A stretch of DNA of 64,000 nt. Origin: Trichormus variabilis 0441 (GTDB lineage Bacteria > Cyanobacteriota > Cyanobacteriia > Cyanobacteriales > Nostocaceae). This document shows positions 39,471 to 49,149 of the stretch, piece after piece (the stretch's first letter is position 1; each line of letters begins with the position of its first letter). Where the stretch lies: NCBI RefSeq assembly GCF_009856605.1, contig NZ_CP047242.1, positions 2,233,501 to 2,297,500 of the forward strand. Reading direction: 5' to 3'. The position numbers and the translations under genes were made by a program. Below the pieces are notes generated by a model. It had not been told where the DNA came from. It made no database searches and saw nothing but the letters and a program-made list of their open reading frames with translations.

Positions 39471-41525
39471 TTACGAATTATGAATTACAAAAAGATTAAC
39501 CCGCTCTAGATCAGTATACTCTTCTAACTCTGTTTTTTTAGAGCCGTAGTTTTCATTACAATCTAAAGGTATTGCTTCTGGATGGTTAGAGGAAAAGGAA
39601 TCAGTTCCCTTAATTTCCTCATCTCCTTCTGAATTTTTCTGGTTTTTATTATTATCTGTGGCTGATAAACCTAATAAAGAGATGTCAATCAATGGCAAAG
39701 TAATATTAACTGTTGTACCTTGATTTATACCAGCACTCTCCAAAGTGATAGTACCACCCATAAGTTCAATTAAATTGCGTGAAATAGCTAATCCCAAGCC
39801 TGTACCTTCAAATTTTCGTGTGGTGCTACCGTTCACCATCACAAAGGGACGGAATAGTTTATGTTGTTGAGCAGGTTCAATTCCTAAACCGGTATCTGTA
39901 ATACTAACCATCACTTGCGATTTACCATCAATTCGAGTTTGAATGGTTGTCGCAATACTAATACCACCTTCATCGGTGAATTTAGTAGCATTACCAATTA
40001 TATTAATTAATACTTGTTTTAATTTAGCTGCATCCGCTTTTACGGGAATGGGTTCTGTGCCTAAGTTGGTTTTCAGTTGCAAGCCTTTTTGTTGAACATT
40101 GACTGACTGTAAATTGATTACTTCTAAAAGTGTTTGCCGCAAATCTAAAGGTTGGCTAACTACAGAAAGTTTCCCAGCCTCAATCTTAGAAATATCAAGT
40201 AGTTCGTTAATAATTCCTAGTAAATGTATAGCTGTTTCATCTGCACGCTGAAGAAATTCTATTTCTTCTTCTCGATTATCACACAAGCCATCCTTAACTA
40301 AACGTACGCAGTTGATAATGATATTTAAGGGGTTGCGTAATTCGTGAGAGGTGGTAGCTAAAAACTGACTTTTAACTTGGTTAGCACTTTTTGCGTCTTT
40401 CCATGCCGTCTCGATTTCTTCTGACCAAACTTTAAGCCTATCAACCATTTGGTCGATTGCTTGTGCTAGTTGGTTAAACTCCCGAATCTTGAAGTTATCG
40501 GGGACTCGTCTCGATGTATGGTGGCTATGAATGTTTAAAGCATAATCGCGCAATTCTTCCACAGGACTAGCTAGGTAAGGTGCTAGATACAAAGATGCTA
40601 CTAAACTTGCACCAATTAAACCAACTGTTAAAACAATGAGGATGAGTTTGATTTCTTCTAAGCCAAATAGAGCATTTTCTACAGTTGTCACAGACATGAC
40701 TATCCATTTCTGCTGTGGCTGTATTGTTGTGGGACTGTCAATTACTGTATAACCTGCTACTAATTCTTTTTTATTATTGAAAATTAAATTGATTGGCTCG
40801 TTACGTCCTGCAATGGCATTTTTGATGATGTTTTGTACTTGCTTTGCATCTGAGTGTTCTTTGATATTAGTTCCCACTAAATCAGATAAGGGGTGAGCTA
40901 ATATTGTCCCATCTTCAGCAATGACTATGGTGGAACCAGTGAGTGAACCTGGTTGATTACGAGTTTGTTTATATAATGCTGACTGAAGATTTAAAGCATA
41001 TCGCAATTTCCCAGACTTATCATATACGGGAGCAGTGAGTAGTAATTGTAATTGCTCTTGGGGATTACGTGGGCCTGTCACTCCAGGTTTTGGGGGGGCG
41101 ATGCTTCTCAGTTCTACGCTATCGCTTGGTAGAAGCGGGCCAAATTGAGTAATTTCTTTTTTACCGCAGCTACTGGCAACGATTTCACCATTTTGCCAGT
41201 TAATTAGTTGCAAGCATTCAATATAGTTGGGTAGTGCTTGTACTAGCTGTGTCAGAAATGCTTCTATCTCTTCTGGAGAACCAGACTGTACAACTGTTGT
41301 GCGGCTGGCGGTTAGTAAGTTGGTTTTAAGAGTGGCGATCGCATTGAGAATTCTCTCTCCTCTGATGACAGCACTTTCTGTGAGATTTTGTCGCGCAGTT
41401 TTTAGTAAGCTAGAGCGTGCCTTATTCAACGCCGCTATCTGTCCAACAAACAACACCGGGACAAACAAGAGCAAAATCCTGGTTACTAAAATACGTCGAA
41501 AGGATGATTGACCGTTACTAGGCAT
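39471..41525 (-). CDS. Sensor histidine kinase with Cache-type sensor
   Basis: 684 residues. A first helix (~14-32) and a second (~287-310) enclose a ~250-residue Cache-like periplasmic sensor (AEDGTILAHPLSDLVG). HAMP follows, then HisKA with TTSHELRNPLNIIINCV, and an ATPase domain with N box IIGNATKFTD, G1 ITDTGLGIEP and G2 GTGLGLAISRNL. No receiver domain is present; the last ~70 residues are acidic and unstructured. Its final residues and stop codon come from a GAATTACGAATTATG repeat. No response regulator lies next to it. Confidence 0.92.
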   Translation of the reverse strand: MPSNGQSSFRRILVTRILLLFVPVLFVGQIAALNKARSSLLKTARQNLTESAVIRGERILNAIATLKTNLLTASRTTVVQSGSPEEIEAFLTQLVQALPNYIECLQLINWQNGEIVASSCGKKEITQFGPLLPSDSVELRSIAPPKPGVTGPRNPQEQLQLLLTAPVYDKSGKLRYALNLQSALYKQTRNQPGSLTGSTIVIAEDGTILAHPLSDLVGTNIKEHSDAKQVQNIIKNAIAGRNEPINLIFNNKKELVAGYTVIDSPTTIQPQQKWIVMSVTTVENALFGLEEIKLILIVLTVGLIGASLVASLYLAPYLASPVEELRDYALNIHSHHTSRRVPDNFKIREFNQLAQAIDQMVDRLKVWSEEIETAWKDAKSANQVKSQFLATTSHELRNPLNIIINCVRLVKDGLCDNREEEIEFLQRADETAIHLLGIINELLDISKIEAGKLSVVSQPLDLRQTLLEVINLQSVNVQQKGLQLKTNLGTEPIPVKADAAKLKQVLINIIGNATKFTDEGGISIATTIQTRIDGKSQVMVSITDTGLGIEPAQQHKLFRPFVMVNGSTTRKFEGTGLGLAISRNLIELMGGTITLESAGINQGTTVNITLPLIDISLLGLSATDNNKNQKNSEGDEEIKGTDSFSSNHPEAIPLDCNENYGSKKTELEEYTDLERVNLFVIHNS

Positions 41526-41998
41526 CTAGCGTCTCACTTCGCAACTGCACATCACAACAGAAAACACGGGCAATTAAACTAGCTAAAGGAGACATTTATG
41601 AAGTTATCATAAATTTGTTATCAGGAAATAAAAGTATCAAATATTTAATATACAAAAAGCAATGTAATATACAAAAACTTAAGCAGAGTAGATGTAAAGG
41701 AAACTTGTGCTGCATATAGATCCAGTACCAAGTGACGCAATATCCCACGGGTAAGAGACTTCCCATTCAAAAATATCTCATCCTATTCCCAACTTTATGC
41801 AGGTGGAGGACAAGGCGTGGGGAGCAAAGGGGAGAGGGAAAACGTGATTGAATAATTTATGTTACGGAAGTCCCTAAGCTTGCGCCTACCCAGGAAGGGA
41901 AAATGCAAAATTTAAACAGCTTACAGATTATTTAAGCGTTTATGTAAAGTTATGATACTTTTGTTTCTGGCATCATTTCCGACGATCAAACCAACCTT
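41526..41998. other. 473-bp intergenic region
   Basis: Divergent promoter region between the Cache kinase and the RibD-like gene. AT-rich. No hairpin, repeat array or credible reading frame was found. Confidence 0.55.
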
Positions 41999-42682
41999 AT
42001 GGTGCAACACCGTCCTCATACCACAGTAGTTTTGGCAATGAGTGCAGATGGCAAGATAGCAGATTTTAGGCGATCGCCTGCTAGATTTGGTACCAGTGTC
42101 GATAAAACACATCTGGAAGAACAAATTGCTGCCTCTGATGCCGTTTTAATAGGTGCTGGCACTCTCCGAGCTTATGGTACAACATTGACCGTATCAGATA
42201 CAGTTCTGCTGCAACAACGCCAACAGCAAGGCAAGCCTGACCAACCGATTCATATAGTGATTACACATTCTGCTAACCTCAATCCGGAAATTAGGTTTTT
42301 TCAGCAGCCAATTAGGCGTTGGTTAGTTACAACAAATTTAGGCAAGAATTTTTGGCAAGGACGCTCAGAATTTGAGCGAATTCTGGTTTTTGAAACTCCA
42401 ACAGGAGAAATCGATACTATCACAGTCCTAAAACAACTAACATCACTACAAATAGCACGATTGTTAGTATTAGGTGGGGGAGCATTAGTAGCTTCTATGC
42501 TGGAATTGGATTTAATAGATGAATTTTGGCTTACCGTCTGTCCATTAATTTTAGGCGGTGTGACTGCACCCACACCTGTGGATGGTAAAGGATTCACATC
42601 ACAACTAGCTCCCCATCTTCAACTTCTAGAAGTAAAAAAAGTGGAACACGAAGTTTTTCTCCACTATCAGCTACAACGGTAG
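41999..42682 (+). CDS. RibD C-terminal/DHFR-fold reductase
   Basis: 227 residues with the RibD_C fold: VVLAMSADGKIADFRRSPARFG, the GAGTLRAYGTTL nucleotide loop, LLVLGGGALVASML and DEFWLTVCPLILGG. RibD_C enzymes reduce 5-amino-6-ribosylaminouracil phosphate in riboflavin synthesis. No deaminase domain is fused, so it may be a stand-alone reductase (RED-like) or a paralogue of unknown substrate. ATG at 41999 with GTG following. The 3' neighbour is only ~50 bp away. Confidence 0.85.
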   Translation: MVQHRPHTTVVLAMSADGKIADFRRSPARFGTSVDKTHLEEQIAASDAVLIGAGTLRAYGTTLTVSDTVLLQQRQQQGKPDQPIHIVITHSANLNPEIRFFQQPIRRWLVTTNLGKNFWQGRSEFERILVFETPTGEIDTITVLKQLTSLQIARLLVLGGGALVASMLELDLIDEFWLTVCPLILGGVTAPTPVDGKGFTSQLAPHLQLLEVKKVEHEVFLHYQLQR

Positions 42683-42735
42683 ATGAATTAAATTAGTCAT
42701 TGGTCTATCTAATCCCCAATCTCCAATCCCCAAAT

Positions 42736-43911
42736 ATGGTTGAACAACTCAAGCCTCGCTATTCCAGCGTTTGGATTAACAAAATCGCTGAAGTACCCCA
42801 AGATGCTTGGGATGCTTTAGCTTTACCACTCAAAACTCCTTTTTTGGAGTGGGATTGGCTGAATAATTTGGAAACTTCTCACAGTGCTACAGCTAAAACT
42901 GGTTGGTTACCAAATCACTTAACACTGTGGCGAGATAGAACATTGATTGCTGTGGCTCCACTGTATATTAAAGGGCATAGCTATGGTGAGTTTGTTTTTG
43001 ACCACCAGTGGGCAGAGTTAGCAGAGCGTATTGGGGTACAATATTACCCTAAACTCTTGGGTATGACACCATTCACCCCAGCCGAAGGTTATCGGTTTTT
43101 AATTGCCGATGGGGAAGATGAAGAGGAAATTACTGCCATGATGGTGCATGAAATTGACTCTTTCTGTGTCAAACATAATATTTCTAGTTGCCATTTTCTC
43201 TATGTTGATCCCCAATGGCAACCAGTGCTAGAAAAACAAGGGTTCACAGCTTGGTTGCACCATAGTTTTATTTGGGAAAATTCAGGTTTTCAGAATTTTG
43301 ATGATTACTTGACGGTGTTCAATGCTAATCAACGTCGTAATATTAAGCGCGAACGTAAAGCTGTAGAAAAGGCGGGTTTACAACTGCAAGCCGTGACGGG
43401 TGATGCCATCCCTAAGTCTTTATTTCCTTTGATGTATCAGTTTTATGCTGATACTTGTGACAAGTTTGGTTGGTGGGGTAGCAAGTATCTAACAAAGCAA
43501 TTCTTTGAGCAGTTACACCATAACTATCGCCATCGGGTCGTGTTTTTCCCTGCTTATCACGAGCAAGATCCCCGTCAGCCTCTGGGGATGTCTTTTTGTT
43601 TGTTTAAAGACGATCGCCTATATGGTCGTTATTGGGGCAGTTTTCAAGAAATCGATTGCTTACATTTTGATGCTTGCTATTATGCACCAATTGAGTGGGC
43701 GATCGCTAATGGTATTCAAAGTTTTGATCCTGGCGCTGGCGGAAGACATAAAAAACGTCGCGGTTTTCCGGCTGCACCTAATTATAGTCTCCATCGCTTT
43801 TATAATAGTCGTCTAGGACAAATTTTACGCCCTTACATTAATGAAGTGAATCAATTAGAAGAGCAGGAAATTGCAGCCATTAATGCAGAGTTACCTTTTA
43901 GTCAAAAGTAA
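42736..43911 (+). CDS. FemAB-like/GNAT-fold protein (DUF482 family)
   Basis: About 391 residues from the ATG at 42736. The frame opens earlier (TTG at 42700), but those codons are a CCCCAATCTCC repeat. Conserved blocks: TPFLEWDWLNNLE, NQRRNIKRERKAVEKAG, DKFGWWGSKYLTKQFFEQL and SFDPGAGGRHKKRRGF. The family (PF04339-type) has two acyltransferase folds like the FemAB peptidyltransferases. A cell-wall or amino-acyl transfer role is possible, but the substrate is unknown. Its C-terminal residues SQK-stop are repeat-derived. Confidence 0.87.
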   Translation: MVEQLKPRYSSVWINKIAEVPQDAWDALALPLKTPFLEWDWLNNLETSHSATAKTGWLPNHLTLWRDRTLIAVAPLYIKGHSYGEFVFDHQWAELAERIGVQYYPKLLGMTPFTPAEGYRFLIADGEDEEEITAMMVHEIDSFCVKHNISSCHFLYVDPQWQPVLEKQGFTAWLHHSFIWENSGFQNFDDYLTVFNANQRRNIKRERKAVEKAGLQLQAVTGDAIPKSLFPLMYQFYADTCDKFGWWGSKYLTKQFFEQLHHNYRHRVVFFPAYHEQDPRQPLGMSFCLFKDDRLYGRYWGSFQEIDCLHFDACYYAPIEWAIANGIQSFDPGAGGRHKKRRGFPAAPNYSLHRFYNSRLGQILRPYINEVNQLEEQEIAAINAELPFSQK

Positions 43912-43945
43912 ATAGTTAGTTGTCAGTTGTCAGTTGTCAACGGCG
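43912..43945. repeat. Heptamer repeat after the FemAB-like gene
   Basis: TAGTTAGTTGTCAGTTGTCAGTTGTCAAC: GTTGTCA units, the reverse complement of the TGACAAC unit in front of rnc. Confidence 0.8.
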
Positions 43946-44098
43946 CATAGTTTTCTTTTTTGCTTTTCCTGTTCCCAGATTTCTTCCTGCTGCTTGACTC
44001 TAAATACTGATGATTGCTGGTGATGGGTAACTAATAAAGATTTACACTTGATATGGAGTGTAAAATCCCTGAATAAAGAAATTTAATTTTTAAAGCTT

Positions 44099-44482
44099 AT
44101 GGATTTGATAGTTGAAGATTTAGCTGCCCTAGATAATAAACTTTCTCAGCGTCATATTGACCTTGACCCAAACGGGTACTTCATTATCTATATAGATAAA
44201 ACTGCTGGCTTGATTTATGCCAAGCATTTTACAAATATCATTGACGAACGTGGTTTAGCAGTAGACCCAGAAACAGGCAAAGTAATTCCTGCTAGAGGGA
44301 AGGTAGAAAGAACTTATACAACTGTTTTTGCTGGAAGAACAGCCAAGGAACTTTGTGTCAAAATTTTTGAAGAAACTCAGCCCTGTCCCGTAACTATGTT
44401 AGACCATGCGGCTTATTTAGGTCGTGAATTTGTCCGTGCTGAAGTCGCTTTGGTAGCAGGGCAAGAGTACGTGCAAGATTAA
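44099..44482 (+). CDS. DUF4346 family protein
   Basis: 127 residues, single domain: IDLDPNGYFIIYIDKTAGLIYAKHF at the N terminus and MLDHAAYLGREFVRAEVAL at the C terminus. This DUF4346 domain is conserved in cyanobacteria, also as the C-terminal part of a longer dihydropteroate-synthase-like protein. No catalytic residues can be named. It is soluble. ATG at 44099; a weak purine stretch precedes it. Confidence 0.85.
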   Translation: MDLIVEDLAALDNKLSQRHIDLDPNGYFIIYIDKTAGLIYAKHFTNIIDERGLAVDPETGKVIPARGKVERTYTTVFAGRTAKELCVKIFEETQPCPVTMLDHAAYLGREFVRAEVALVAGQEYVQD

Positions 44483-44486
44483 GTAT

Positions 44487-44566
44487 GGAGTAAGGAGTAA
44501 TAAGTAGGGATTAGAGCATCATTGAGAAAATCATTCTTCCCCTACTCTCTACTCCCTATCTCCTAA
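44487..44566. terminator. Imperfect inverted repeat between convergent genes
   Basis: GGAGTAAGGAGTAATAAGTAGGG faces CCCCTACTCTCTACTCCC with a ~25-nt centre. It separates DUF4346 and psb32-like genes and could terminate both; the arms are again made of short repeated units. Confidence 0.5.
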
Positions 44567-44568
44567 AC

Positions 44569-45276
44569 CTAGCCTTCAGATGATGGTTGAACAGCTAGGT
44601 AAATGTAGTAAGTTGCCATTGGAATGATGGTAGCAGCAATTAAAAGTCCTACCACCCAAGCAGTGGCGTTACCTTTATCGGTTTCTCCGGCTTTTTTGAA
44701 TGTGCCTTCTACTTGTACTTTGTCAACGATTTGTGGGGGGCCAGGATCAGGTTGACCAGAGAGAACAGCAACTAGGCGATCGCTGGCATCTAAAAATGCC
44801 TGATTATATTTATTACCGTCTCGTAAGGGTGCAGCCAAGGTTTCCTCAGCCACGCTGTTGGCAATGGCATCTGTGAGTAAAGGCTTGACTTCATCTCCAG
44901 TAATAATTGCAGTACCATTAGTCACGGTATCCAGTACTAACAAAATTTGATTTGCTTGAGCTTCTTTGTTAGGAAACCATTTTTCAAACAGTGCTTGACC
45001 AAAGCTTTCTGGTGTTTCCCCATAATCTAGGCGATGGATAGTCACAAATCTGACTTCCTTACCTGTTTGTTTTGCTAAGTTCTCTAAGCTGCTGCTAATT
45101 GCACCTTCATTGATTCGGCTAATTACGTCGCCTTGGTCTAATACCCATGTAGAATCACCTGCTGTCAGGTTTGGTATTTGATACACTCCTGAAGCTAGTG
45201 CGGGGGAGCTAGATAGCGATGCAGCTAGAATAATAGTCAAAAAAGGCAATATCAGCCGGATGAAGAGTTTTTTCAT
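44569..45276 (-). CDS. TPM-domain protein, Psb32/TLP18.3-like
   Basis: About 235 residues from the ATG at 45276; in-frame starts at 45306 and 45336 would add residues before the signal peptide. Signal peptide MKKLFIRLILPFLTIILAA ending SPALAS, then a TPM domain (~50-170) with VLDQGDVISRINEG and NQILLVLDTVTNGTAI, then one C-terminal membrane helix (~205-225). Psb32 and plant TLP18.3 assist photosystem II repair in the thylakoid lumen; that role is inferred from the domain order. Confidence 0.88.
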   Translation of the reverse strand: MKKLFIRLILPFLTIILAASLSSSPALASGVYQIPNLTAGDSTWVLDQGDVISRINEGAISSSLENLAKQTGKEVRFVTIHRLDYGETPESFGQALFEKWFPNKEAQANQILLVLDTVTNGTAIITGDEVKPLLTDAIANSVAEETLAAPLRDGNKYNQAFLDASDRLVAVLSGQPDPGPPQIVDKVQVEGTFKKAGETDKGNATAWVVGLLIAATIIPMATYYIYLAVQPSSEG

Positions 45277-45467
45277 CCTAAAAACTTGTTGGAGGATATG
45301 TGTCATTGGATAATTCCATAAGTACGAATAGCACAAAAATACTACATAACTAATGTCAAGATCACCCTCTAAGGGGGGTTAGGGGTGAGCAACAAGTTAT
45401 TAAAATCACATTTTACCACTTTTAAAACAACCTCTTAGAGAAGTCATTTATAATTTTTAATTACAAA

Positions 45468-46361
45468 TTAAAAAGTACATTTAGCTAAAGTCGGAAAATC
45501 AAAATCCTTGAGCATTTCTAATAATTTAAATACAGATGGAATCTGGAGTGACTGAGGTCTAATAGCTACACAAATTACTTTTTCTAAAGGCTTTGGTAAA
45601 CTATGAACTTGTACGCCTGGGGGAATTGGTATTGCTGCTAAATGAGGCAAAATTGCTGCTGTTAATCCTTGATGAACCATGTTAACAATCATGGAGTCTT
45701 CTGGAATATGACTGGTAATGTTGATAAAAGGTGCTAACTGTTTGAGGTTTTGATTAAGGGACTTTTCAGAAGCTGAATGAGACACTATGACTGGTGAGTA
45801 TCTAGCGATATCTTCCCATGTGAGGTGGCAACTATTAACTTGGGCTTTTGGTGGTAGTAAAGCAATATATTCATCTCTGAGAATTTCCCATGTTGTAAAT
45901 TCATCTCTAGTGGGTAAAGAAGTAACACCTATATCAGCACGACCTTCACGCAAACACTGTTCTACGTCAAGACAAGAAAGACATTCGATGATTGTGACAT
46001 TAACTTCGGGAAATTGATCATGAAATTGAGCGATCGCTTTTGGTAATAAATGAGTGGCTACACAACGAAAAGCTGCGACTCTTACACAACCACCGTATAA
46101 ATGTTTGTGGATGTTGGCTTCTTCCTGTAGCATTTCTAAGTGCTGCATGGCTTGGCGAATATGATGTAAAATTCGCTCTCCGACTGGTGTCAATACAGCG
46201 CCATGACGACCTCTGGCAAATAAAGGTATACCCAATTCTTCTTCTAAAGTAGCGATCGCATGACTAACCGCCGGCTGTGTCAGCTGTAATTCTAAAGCTG
46301 CTTCACTAAAATTACCACGCTCTGCTACTGCAACTACAGCGCGAAGTTGGGAAATCTTCAT
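45468..46361 (-). CDS. LysR-type transcriptional regulator
   Basis: 297 residues. Winged helix-turn-helix at 1-60 (AVAERGNFSEAALELQLTQPAVSHAIATLE), then a linker helix and a two-lobe effector domain (VRVAAFRCVATHLLPKAIAQF; REGRADIGVTSLP). LysR regulators often control a divergent gene; here the divergent neighbour is the 64-aa gene at 46820, about 460 bp away. The effector is not deducible. ATG at 46361. Confidence 0.93.
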   Translation of the reverse strand: MKISQLRAVVAVAERGNFSEAALELQLTQPAVSHAIATLEEELGIPLFARGRHGAVLTPVGERILHHIRQAMQHLEMLQEEANIHKHLYGGCVRVAAFRCVATHLLPKAIAQFHDQFPEVNVTIIECLSCLDVEQCLREGRADIGVTSLPTRDEFTTWEILRDEYIALLPPKAQVNSCHLTWEDIARYSPVIVSHSASEKSLNQNLKQLAPFINITSHIPEDSMIVNMVHQGLTAAILPHLAAIPIPPGVQVHSLPKPLEKVICVAIRPQSLQIPSVFKLLEMLKDFDFPTLAKCTF

Positions 46362-46819
46362 AGGGAATTAAACAGTTAACTTTTTCATAAATAATTAGTG
46401 ATGGCTAATTAAGAAAGTCCCAGTTATCTTGGATTTCTGAAAACCATATTTAATTACTAATCGAAATATTGTTAAGCTTCTATTAGTTAGGCAAATGTTA
46501 TATTTAATTCTATGGAAGCTTATATTGGTTGTCTACAGCCTCAAGACAGATAAACAGCAACCATTATCATATTTGGCAAAGATCATTTCCAGCAGCATTT
46601 GCAAAATATTTTATAAAAACTTGTAAAAATCATATTTCGATTTTCTCTATACTTTGTAGTAAACGCCTATTTTGAGGGTTTAGGTAAATGTATATCAGTA
46701 ATCCTAAACAATACTTTCGATAGAGACACAAAAGAGAAATTACTAGATTTTAGGTAGATAAAATCACCAATATTATTTTATTAAAATGATGGGCAAGAAT
46801 AAAAAAAGGAGTATGAGTT
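46362..46819. other. 458-bp divergent intergenic region
   Basis: AT-rich region between the LysR gene and the small gene at 46820, likely holding the operators for one or both. LysR-type T-N11-A boxes are too degenerate to place by eye. No reading frame was found. Confidence 0.55.
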
Positions 46820-47014
46820 ATGTCTGAAGAGAAAAAAGCAAAGTCTAATAGTCAAGATACTACAGCTTCTGGGGGCTACCAAACTCCCCTCAACGAAGAG
46901 ATTCGTAAAACTGGCACTGCTGCTGAGTCTAACGCGAGAGATAGTGCTAAACCAGAATCACCGGGTGAAGATGATGTTGCTGGTAGCCCCAATCAAGGAA
47001 CTGAATCACGATAA
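46820..47014 (+). CDS. Small hydrophilic, probably disordered protein
   Basis: 64 residues, starting MSEEKKAKSNSQDTT, with no hydrophobic segment. Rich in Ser, Glu, Lys, Gly and Asn and expected to be unstructured. A good Shine-Dalgarno (AAGGAG, 46806-46811) supports translation. The central TPLNEEIRKTG may be a short conserved motif. The composition resembles small stress or hydrophilin-type proteins, but I do not recognise the family. It lies divergent to a LysR regulator that could control it. Confidence 0.75.
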   Translation: MSEEKKAKSNSQDTTASGGYQTPLNEEIRKTGTAAESNARDSAKPESPGEDDVAGSPNQGTESR

Positions 47015-47139
47015 TTGAGCTTAAATATTTCCTATAGAAATAGCCCTAGTGGTTTTTTGCATACTTGCCATAGTTGAAACTTGAGTTGGTAAATACATTA
47101 AAAAATGTATTTATCCGCTCTTTTTGTATTTTTGATTTT

Positions 47140-47796
47140 TCAGTTATAACTTTTCTCTCGATTAATCCAAACACCTCTTAACCCGGCTGCTTTTGCTCCT
47201 TGATAATCTTCTTCAATGCTATCGCCAATGTGCCATGCCTCTTCAGGAGAACTATTATGTTTTTCTAGAGCGATCGCAAAAATTTTGGGATCAGGTTTTG
47301 CTGCACCTACTTGAGTGGAAATAGTTACCGAAGAAAAGTAGTGACTCAAACCTAAGCTTTGCAAAACTGAGTACAGCCGTGAATCAAAATTAGACAAAAC
47401 GCCTAATTCAATTCCTATATGTTGCCAATTGCTTAAGGATTGCACAACATCAGGATATATCACCCAAGGTTCCGCAGTCCCAAAGTGAATATATAGTTCA
47501 CCAAAAAAGCTGGAAAAATCAGCAAATTGGGTCAGAACACCAGCACTTTCAAAGGTATTTAGAGCAATTCTACGCCACCACTCAAATTCACGTTGTGGTA
47601 TGTCTTCAGCGTCAGCATCAGGAAAGATAGGTGGCGGCGACGCTTTAAAACTTTCCATAAATGCTTTATCCACAATATCCGGTGCAACTTCTACACCAAA
47701 CTCTTGGGCTATTTGACTGTAAACTTTTCCGACACTACCCTTAACGCCGAAGAGTGTCCCCACAGCATCCACAAAAATAACTTTAGGCCTTTCCAT
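47140..47796 (-). CDS. HAD-superfamily hydrolase, REG-2-like
   Basis: 218 residues with HAD-IA layout: motif I FVDAVGTLF (Asp10), helical cap, motif II GVLSNFD, motif III Lys in VGAAKPDPKIF and motif IV WHIGDSIEEDYQGAKAAG. In motif I the second catalytic position (+2 from Asp10) is Val instead of Asp; plant and cyanobacterial homologues seem to share DAVGTL, so this marks a subfamily that may have altered or no phosphatase activity. The substrate is unknown. Confidence 0.87.
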   Translation of the reverse strand: MERPKVIFVDAVGTLFGVKGSVGKVYSQIAQEFGVEVAPDIVDKAFMESFKASPPPIFPDADAEDIPQREFEWWRRIALNTFESAGVLTQFADFSSFFGELYIHFGTAEPWVIYPDVVQSLSNWQHIGIELGVLSNFDSRLYSVLQSLGLSHYFSSVTISTQVGAAKPDPKIFAIALEKHNSSPEEAWHIGDSIEEDYQGAKAAGLRGVWINREKSYN

Positions 47797-47878
47797 TAAA
47801 GTGCTTGCAAATTATAAATGTTAGTCATTGGTCATTGACTTCCCTGCGCGAAAGTGTCCGCGCAAGAAAGTGCAATCC

Positions 47879-49108
47879 CTAATACTTAGTACCCTTTTCA
47901 TTCACAGCATCCACTGCTGAGTAAATTGTTTCTATAATAGGACGTACAAGCCAGTTAAAACCAACTTTTAGTTGATGATCTAGGGTTGGTAATCTATACA
48001 AGTAGGCGAGACGGCGGGCAACATAAGCCAAAGAACCATCTAATTTAACTCCTAAACCTGTAAGGGTGGCGTTATCTGTACCCAGTGCTAACATCTCCCC
48101 TAACTGTTGGTAGCGGAAAGGTAATAGGGGGCGTTGAGTCAGAGAAGCCCAAATATTCCAAGCGGCGTAGTCTGCTTGTTGAAAAGCGGCTTGTGCGGTA
48201 GCAGGTACTTGCTGACCTTCAGCGTCAATACAGTCGGCTAAGTCTCCCAGAGCAAAAATGTCTGGATGGTCAAGAACTTGGAGAGTTGGTGTATTGGTGA
48301 TTTGACCACGCTGGTTCTGTTTGAAAGGCAGACTTTTCACTACGTTTGTCACCCTTGTACCCACAGTCCAAATTACCAAATCTACGGGAATGGTATCCAC
48401 TTGATTTTTGTACTCTAGGGAGATAGTATTTTGTCCTATTGACTCAACTTTGGTTTCTAAATCAATAAACACACCTTTTGCATCCAAAGCTTTCTTGGCA
48501 GCCTCGCGGTTAAAATCTGGGGAGGTGCGTAAAATTTGATCGCTGATCTCCACCAGACGGAAGCGTCCTCTTTCCCCTAGTCTATCTGCTAACTTACAAG
48601 CTAACTCAACACCACTATAACCAGCACCAACAATTGCGACACGGATTTTTTCTGCATCTGACTCTTCCAATACTCGCAGACGTTCTTCCAAGCGATAGGT
48701 ATCAGCAATAGTACGGAAAGGATAGGCGTAGGATGTGGCACCAGGAACTAAGTCTAATGGTGTTTCGCCACCCAGTGTTAAAACTAAGCGATCGTAAGGG
48801 ATTTCTGGTCCATCTTGCAGATGTACCCGTTGTTGGTCGATATCAATACCAGAAACAACTGCTTGATAAAAACGTATACCTGTACCTTCGAGAAGTTCAA
48901 TAAAAGGGGGTGCAATTTCCCATGATTGCAGTTCTCCTGTGAGTAATTCGTACAATAAGGGGGAGAATAGAAAGCGATCGCTTTGATCTACCAGTACAAT
49001 TTCTGGTTTTTGCTGAGTTTCCCAAGGTAATTGGCTTAAGCGTAAAGCTGTATAGAGACCGCCAAAGCCTCCACCCAGAATTACAATTCTCTTAGTCTGT
49101 TCGGTCAT
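47879..49108 (-). CDS. ndbB: Type II NAD(P)H dehydrogenase, NdbB-like
   Basis: 409 residues. The FAD Rossmann loop ILGGGFGGLYTALRL is at the N terminus, the NAD(P) loop AIVGAGYSGVELACKL is near residue 160, and FALGDLADC is the second FAD motif. The C terminus carries an amphipathic stretch for membrane association. The sequence closely follows what I recall of Synechocystis NdbB (Slr1743), which reduces demethylphylloquinone in phylloquinone (vitamin K1) synthesis; a respiratory quinone-reductase role is the alternative. Confidence 0.85.
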   Translation of the reverse strand: MTEQTKRIVILGGGFGGLYTALRLSQLPWETQQKPEIVLVDQSDRFLFSPLLYELLTGELQSWEIAPPFIELLEGTGIRFYQAVVSGIDIDQQRVHLQDGPEIPYDRLVLTLGGETPLDLVPGATSYAYPFRTIADTYRLEERLRVLEESDAEKIRVAIVGAGYSGVELACKLADRLGERGRFRLVEISDQILRTSPDFNREAAKKALDAKGVFIDLETKVESIGQNTISLEYKNQVDTIPVDLVIWTVGTRVTNVVKSLPFKQNQRGQITNTPTLQVLDHPDIFALGDLADCIDAEGQQVPATAQAAFQQADYAAWNIWASLTQRPLLPFRYQQLGEMLALGTDNATLTGLGVKLDGSLAYVARRLAYLYRLPTLDHQLKVGFNWLVRPIIETIYSAVDAVNEKGTKY

Positions 49109-49149
49109 AAATTCTATGGGACATTCTATCCCAGTAAGGCAACTAACTC

